NCBI GenBank assembly: GCA_050050175.1
Contig: JASFUT010000034.1
Span: forward strand, 1-16,668
Length of the DNA: 16,668 nt
Direction of reading: 5' to 3'
Source of the DNA: CAVQCX01 sp050050175
GTDB taxonomy: Bacteria > Pseudomonadota > Gammaproteobacteria > Chromatiales > Chromatiaceae
Shown: positions 14,975-16,668 of the stretch, piece after piece
How positions within the stretch are numbered: position 1 is the first letter of the stretch
Layout: the number at the start of each line of letters is the position of its first letter
Notes under the pieces: model-generated
Databases searched by the model: none
What the model was told of the DNA's origin: nothing
The model's input: only the letters and a program-made list of their open reading frames with translations
Made by a program: the position numbers and the translations under genes

Positions 14975-14980
14975 TAGAAT
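14975..14980 (+). promoter_or_regulatory. Candidate -10 box of the rimB-rimK operon
   Basis: TAGAAT preceded by GGC, the same box as before the K+ channel gene. It lies 77 bp before the GTG at 15057. No -35 consensus is seen 17 bp upstream. Confidence 0.35.
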
Positions 14981-15056
14981 GTGCATGGGGCCGGGGTCGG
15001 CCGGGTATTGCTGAGTCCTCGCGGGCTGGGCCGAGGCTCTGCCCGGCGAGGGACCG

Positions 15057-15596
15057 GTGGGGTCGAGGGCGGAATGTTCCGGGCCGCGGCCACGGACGAG
15101 AACGCGTGTGCAGATATCCGATCGGTCAGACAGCGCGTATGGCGGCGACGACGGCAGGCTGGTCCTGGGGTGGCGCGAATGGGCGAGCCTCCCCGGGCTG
15201 GGCATCCGCCGCATCAAGGCGAAAGTCGATACCGGCGCAAGGACTTCGGCGCTGCACACCTTCTTCATCGACCCCTACCGGGACGGGGGCGCGCCCTGGG
15301 TGCGCTTCGGCATCCACCCGCTGCAGGCACGCACCGACCTCGAGGTGGAGTGCAGGGCCCCGGTCCTCGACCGGCGCCGGGTCTCCGACTCCGGAGGCCA
15401 CAGGGAGCTGCGCTGGGTGATCGAGACCGAGGTCTGCGTGGGCGGTCGCTGCTGGTCCATCGAGCTGACCCTCACCGACCGTGAATCCATGCGCTTTCGC
15501 ATGCTGCTCGGGCGCACGGCGCTGGACGGCCGGTTCTGGGTGGATCCGGCGGCGTCCTATCGGCTCGGCCGCCCGCCGGGCCCGCATAAGAACTAG
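15057..15596 (+). CDS. RimB-like ATP-dependent zinc protease family protein (retropepsin-like DTGA motif)
   Basis: A 179-residue protein of the family found next to RimK and named 'ATP-dependent zinc protease' in databases (PF05618 type). The conserved domain starts at about residue 35 with 'LVLGWREWASLPGLGI', followed by 'KAKVDTGARTSALH' with the D58-T59-G60-A61 motif and a later 'MRFRMLLGRTAL' (145-156). That DTGA plus hydrophobic-hydrophobic-Gly layout is that of retropepsin-like aspartic proteases. In Pseudomonas, RimB works with RimK and RimA in modifying ribosomal protein S6, probably limiting or trimming glutamates. I chose the GTG at 15057 because GAGG lies five bases upstream; a GTG at 15108 would drop 17 non-conserved residues and is equally possible. 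It is followed by a hairpin and rimK 39 bp downstream. Confidence 0.85.
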   Translation: MGSRAECSGPRPRTRTRVQISDRSDSAYGGDDGRLVLGWREWASLPGLGIRRIKAKVDTGARTSALHTFFIDPYRDGGAPWVRFGIHPLQARTDLEVECRAPVLDRRRVSDSGGHRELRWVIETEVCVGGRCWSIELTLTDRESMRFRMLLGRTALDGRFWVDPAASYRLGRPPGPHKN

Positions 15597-15612
15597 CCGG
15601 CGTCACGCCGGC
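15596..15612 (+). other. Intercistronic hairpin between rimB-like gene and rimK
   Basis: GCCGGCG (15596-15602) pairs perfectly with CGCCGGC (15606-15612) around a TCA loop. Its first G is the last base of the TAG stop and it ends three bases before the rimK ribosome site. No T tract follows, so it looks like an RNA stability or partial-termination element rather than a full terminator. Confidence 0.45.
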
Positions 15613-15615
15613 ACG

Positions 15616-15629
15616 AAGGAGAGGAGGAG
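15616..15629 (+). promoter_or_regulatory. Strong ribosome binding site of rimK
   Basis: A purine run with AAGGAG (15616-15621) and AGGAGG (15622-15627), the latter eight bases before the ATG at 15636. It is the strongest Shine-Dalgarno in the window and suggests high rimK translation relative to its upstream partner. Confidence 0.7.
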
Positions 15630-15635
15630 ACAGCT

Positions 15636-16541
15636 ATGCAGATCGTCATCATGTCACGCAATCGTGCGCTCTACTCGACCAAGCGCCTGGTGGAGGCGGG
15701 GAAGCAGCGGGGCCACGAGGTGCGGGTGGTGGACCCCCTGAAGTGCTACATGGACATCACCTCCCACCACCCCATGGTCCACTTCCGTGGTGAAGCCCTG
15801 GGCGAGGTCGACGCGGTGATCCCGCGCATCGGCGCATCGGTCACCTTCTATGCCACGGCGGTGCTGCGCCAGTTCGAGATGATGGGCGTGTTTCCGCTGA
15901 ACGAGTCGGTGGCGCTCACCCGCTCCCGGGACAAGCTGCGCTCCATGCAGCTTCTGGCCCGTAAGGGCATCGGGCTGCCGGTGACCGGCTTCGCCCACTC
16001 CATCGACGACACCGAGGGCCTGATCAACCTGGTCGGGGGCGCGCCCCTGGTGATCAAGCTCCTGGAAGGCACCCAGGGCAAGGGGGTGGTGCTGGCCGAG
16101 ACCCACAAGGCCGCAGAGAGCGTGATCGACGCCTTCCGGGAGCTCGACGCCAACTTCCTGGTCCAGGAGTTCGTCAAGGAGGCGGGGGGGGCGGACATCC
16201 GCTGCTTCGTCATCGGCGAGCGGGTGGTGGCGTCCATGATGCGCCAGGCCAAGGAGGGCGAGTTCCGATCCAACCTGCACCGCGGCGGCTCGGCCAAGCT
16301 GGTGCGCCTGACCCCCGAGGAGCGCTCCACGGCGGTGCGGGCGGCCCGCACCGTGGGGCTGAACGTGGCCGGCGTGGACATCGTGCGCTCGCGCCACGGC
16401 CCGCTGGTGCTGGAGGTGAACTCCTCGCCGGGCCTGGAGGGCATAGAGACCGCCACGGGGAAGGACGTGGCGACCATGATCATCAGCTTCATGGAGAAGG
16501 AAGGAAAGCCGAACAAGACGCGTACCCGCGGCAAGGGCTGA
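15636..16541 (+). CDS. rimK: RimK, ATP-grasp alpha-L-glutamate ligase (ribosomal protein S6 modification)
   Basis: 301 residues, matching E. coli RimK (300). The N-terminal domain opens 'MQIVIMSRNRALYSTKRLVEA', and the ATP-grasp domain runs from about 104 to 290. It shows 'VIKLLEGTQGKGV' (K141 and the Gly-rich loop), 'NFLVQEFVKEAGGADIRCFV', 'FRSNLHRGG' and the metal-binding 'LEVNSSPGLEGIE' (E260, N262). RimK uses ATP to add glutamates to the C-terminus of ribosomal protein S6 and can make poly-alpha-glutamate. The ATG is fixed by a strong ribosome site. It lies between a RimB-like gene and a desuccinylase/aspartoacylase-like gene whose ATG follows its stop by one base, so the three are almost certainly one operon. 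The basic tail 'KPNKTRTRGKG' is longer and more charged than the core needs. Confidence 0.95.
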   Translation: MQIVIMSRNRALYSTKRLVEAGKQRGHEVRVVDPLKCYMDITSHHPMVHFRGEALGEVDAVIPRIGASVTFYATAVLRQFEMMGVFPLNESVALTRSRDKLRSMQLLARKGIGLPVTGFAHSIDDTEGLINLVGGAPLVIKLLEGTQGKGVVLAETHKAAESVIDAFRELDANFLVQEFVKEAGGADIRCFVIGERVVASMMRQAKEGEFRSNLHRGGSAKLVRLTPEERSTAVRAARTVGLNVAGVDIVRSRHGPLVLEVNSSPGLEGIETATGKDVATMIISFMEKEGKPNKTRTRGKG

Positions 16542-16542
16542 C

Positions 16543-16668
16543 ATGGTCGAGCCCTTCGTCATCGGCGGGCAGCGGGTGGGCCGGGGCGAGCGGCGCACCG
16601 TCGACCTGCCTGTGGCCCGGCTCTACACCCACACCCAGCTCTCCATGCCCGTTCACGTGGCGCGGGGC
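16543..16668 (+). CDS. Succinylglutamate desuccinylase/aspartoacylase-like protein, 5' part only
   Basis: Forty-two codons from the ATG at 16543 remain open to the window end. The opening 'MVEPFVIGGQRVGRGERRT' followed by 'VDLPVARLYTHTQLSMPVHV' is the usual start of the AstE/AspA-type metallo-carboxypeptidase-like family found next to rimK in many proteobacteria. The zinc ligands lie beyond the edge, so activity cannot be judged. An AAGGG ribosome site lies inside the end of rimK (16534-16538) and only one base separates the genes, indicating coupling. The substrate is unknown: N-acylated amino acid or glutamate-tail chemistry is plausible from context only. Confidence 0.75.
   Translation, partial: MVEPFVIGGQRVGRGERRTVDLPVARLYTHTQLSMPVHVARG

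Larger units (their letters stand above)
14567..15056. other. Divergent intergenic region, no supported gene
   Basis: About 490 bp separate the antiporter start from the rimB-like start. Short open frames exist but none has a domain, signal peptide or convincing ribosome site. It holds the promoter candidates listed separately and a dyad CCACGG-TC-CCGTGG at 14699-14712. The hexamer CCACGG or its complement also occurs at 14617-14622 and 14746-14751, and once more at 15090-15095. I see no RNA gene that I can support. Confidence 0.45.

Noticed and set aside
15654..16598. A 314-residue minus-strand frame opposite rimK
   Set aside because: It is His/Arg-rich shadow sequence opposite a textbook RimK.

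Overview
This is a high-GC window (roughly 70 % G+C by eye) from what is most likely a gammaproteobacterial chromosome. The evidence is a tamA-tamB pair with typical Omp85 and TamB ends, a rimB-rimK-aspartoacylase cluster, YceI proteins, and extragenic REP-type repeats opening with GTGG as known from pseudomonads and other high-GC gammaproteobacteria. A Chromatiales/Ectothiorhodospiraceae-like host is my guess, not something the sequence proves. I see no transposase, integrase, phage gene, tRNA, rRNA or CRISPR array, so this reads as ordinary chromosome rather than an island.

Layout, left to right. 1-526 has no supported gene. 527-1852 (+) is an exported TPR-like protein of unknown function. 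2083-3102 (-) is an orphan lipoprotein of the NitT/TauT/SsuA-type substrate-binding family. 3103-3413 holds a GC-palindromic leader and a cluster of REP-like repeats. 3414-4780 (-) is a two-gene YceI operon (lipoprotein plus soluble periplasmic paralogue) with a 7-bp overlap. Divergent from it, 4938-7246 (+) encodes a six-TM K+ channel with a fused RCK (TrkA-N/TrkA-C) module, then a stand-alone RCK protein starting in a GTGA overlap. Converging on this pair, 7258-14566 (-) is a three-gene run, read antiporter, then tamA, then tamB, in which both junctions are GTGA overlaps. 14567-15056 is non-coding. 15057-16668 (+) is a RimB-like protein, RimK, and the start of a succinylglutamate-desuccinylase/aspartoacylase-like gene cut by the window end.

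How the genes may work together. Three consecutive transcription units deal with the envelope and ions. The YceI pair are probable periplasmic/outer-membrane lipid-ligand binders. The channel plus free RCK subunit and the CPA1-type antiporter with a degenerate RCK-like tail are cation-flux systems with cytosolic nucleotide-binding-type domains. TamA-TamB is the outer-membrane assembly / inter-membrane lipid-transport machine. The antiporter's translational coupling to tamAB is the least expected linkage. The RimB/RimK block is a known type of system for adding glutamate to (and perhaps trimming it from) ribosomal protein S6; the third gene is a recurring but less understood partner.

I found no clear candidate for a wholly new system. 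The best leads are the channel/free-RCK pair, the antiporter-tamA-tamB coupling, the uncharacterised TPR/Met-rich exported protein, and the REP cluster. Starts were chosen from Shine-Dalgarno sites, overlaps and domain boundaries; several are GTG.
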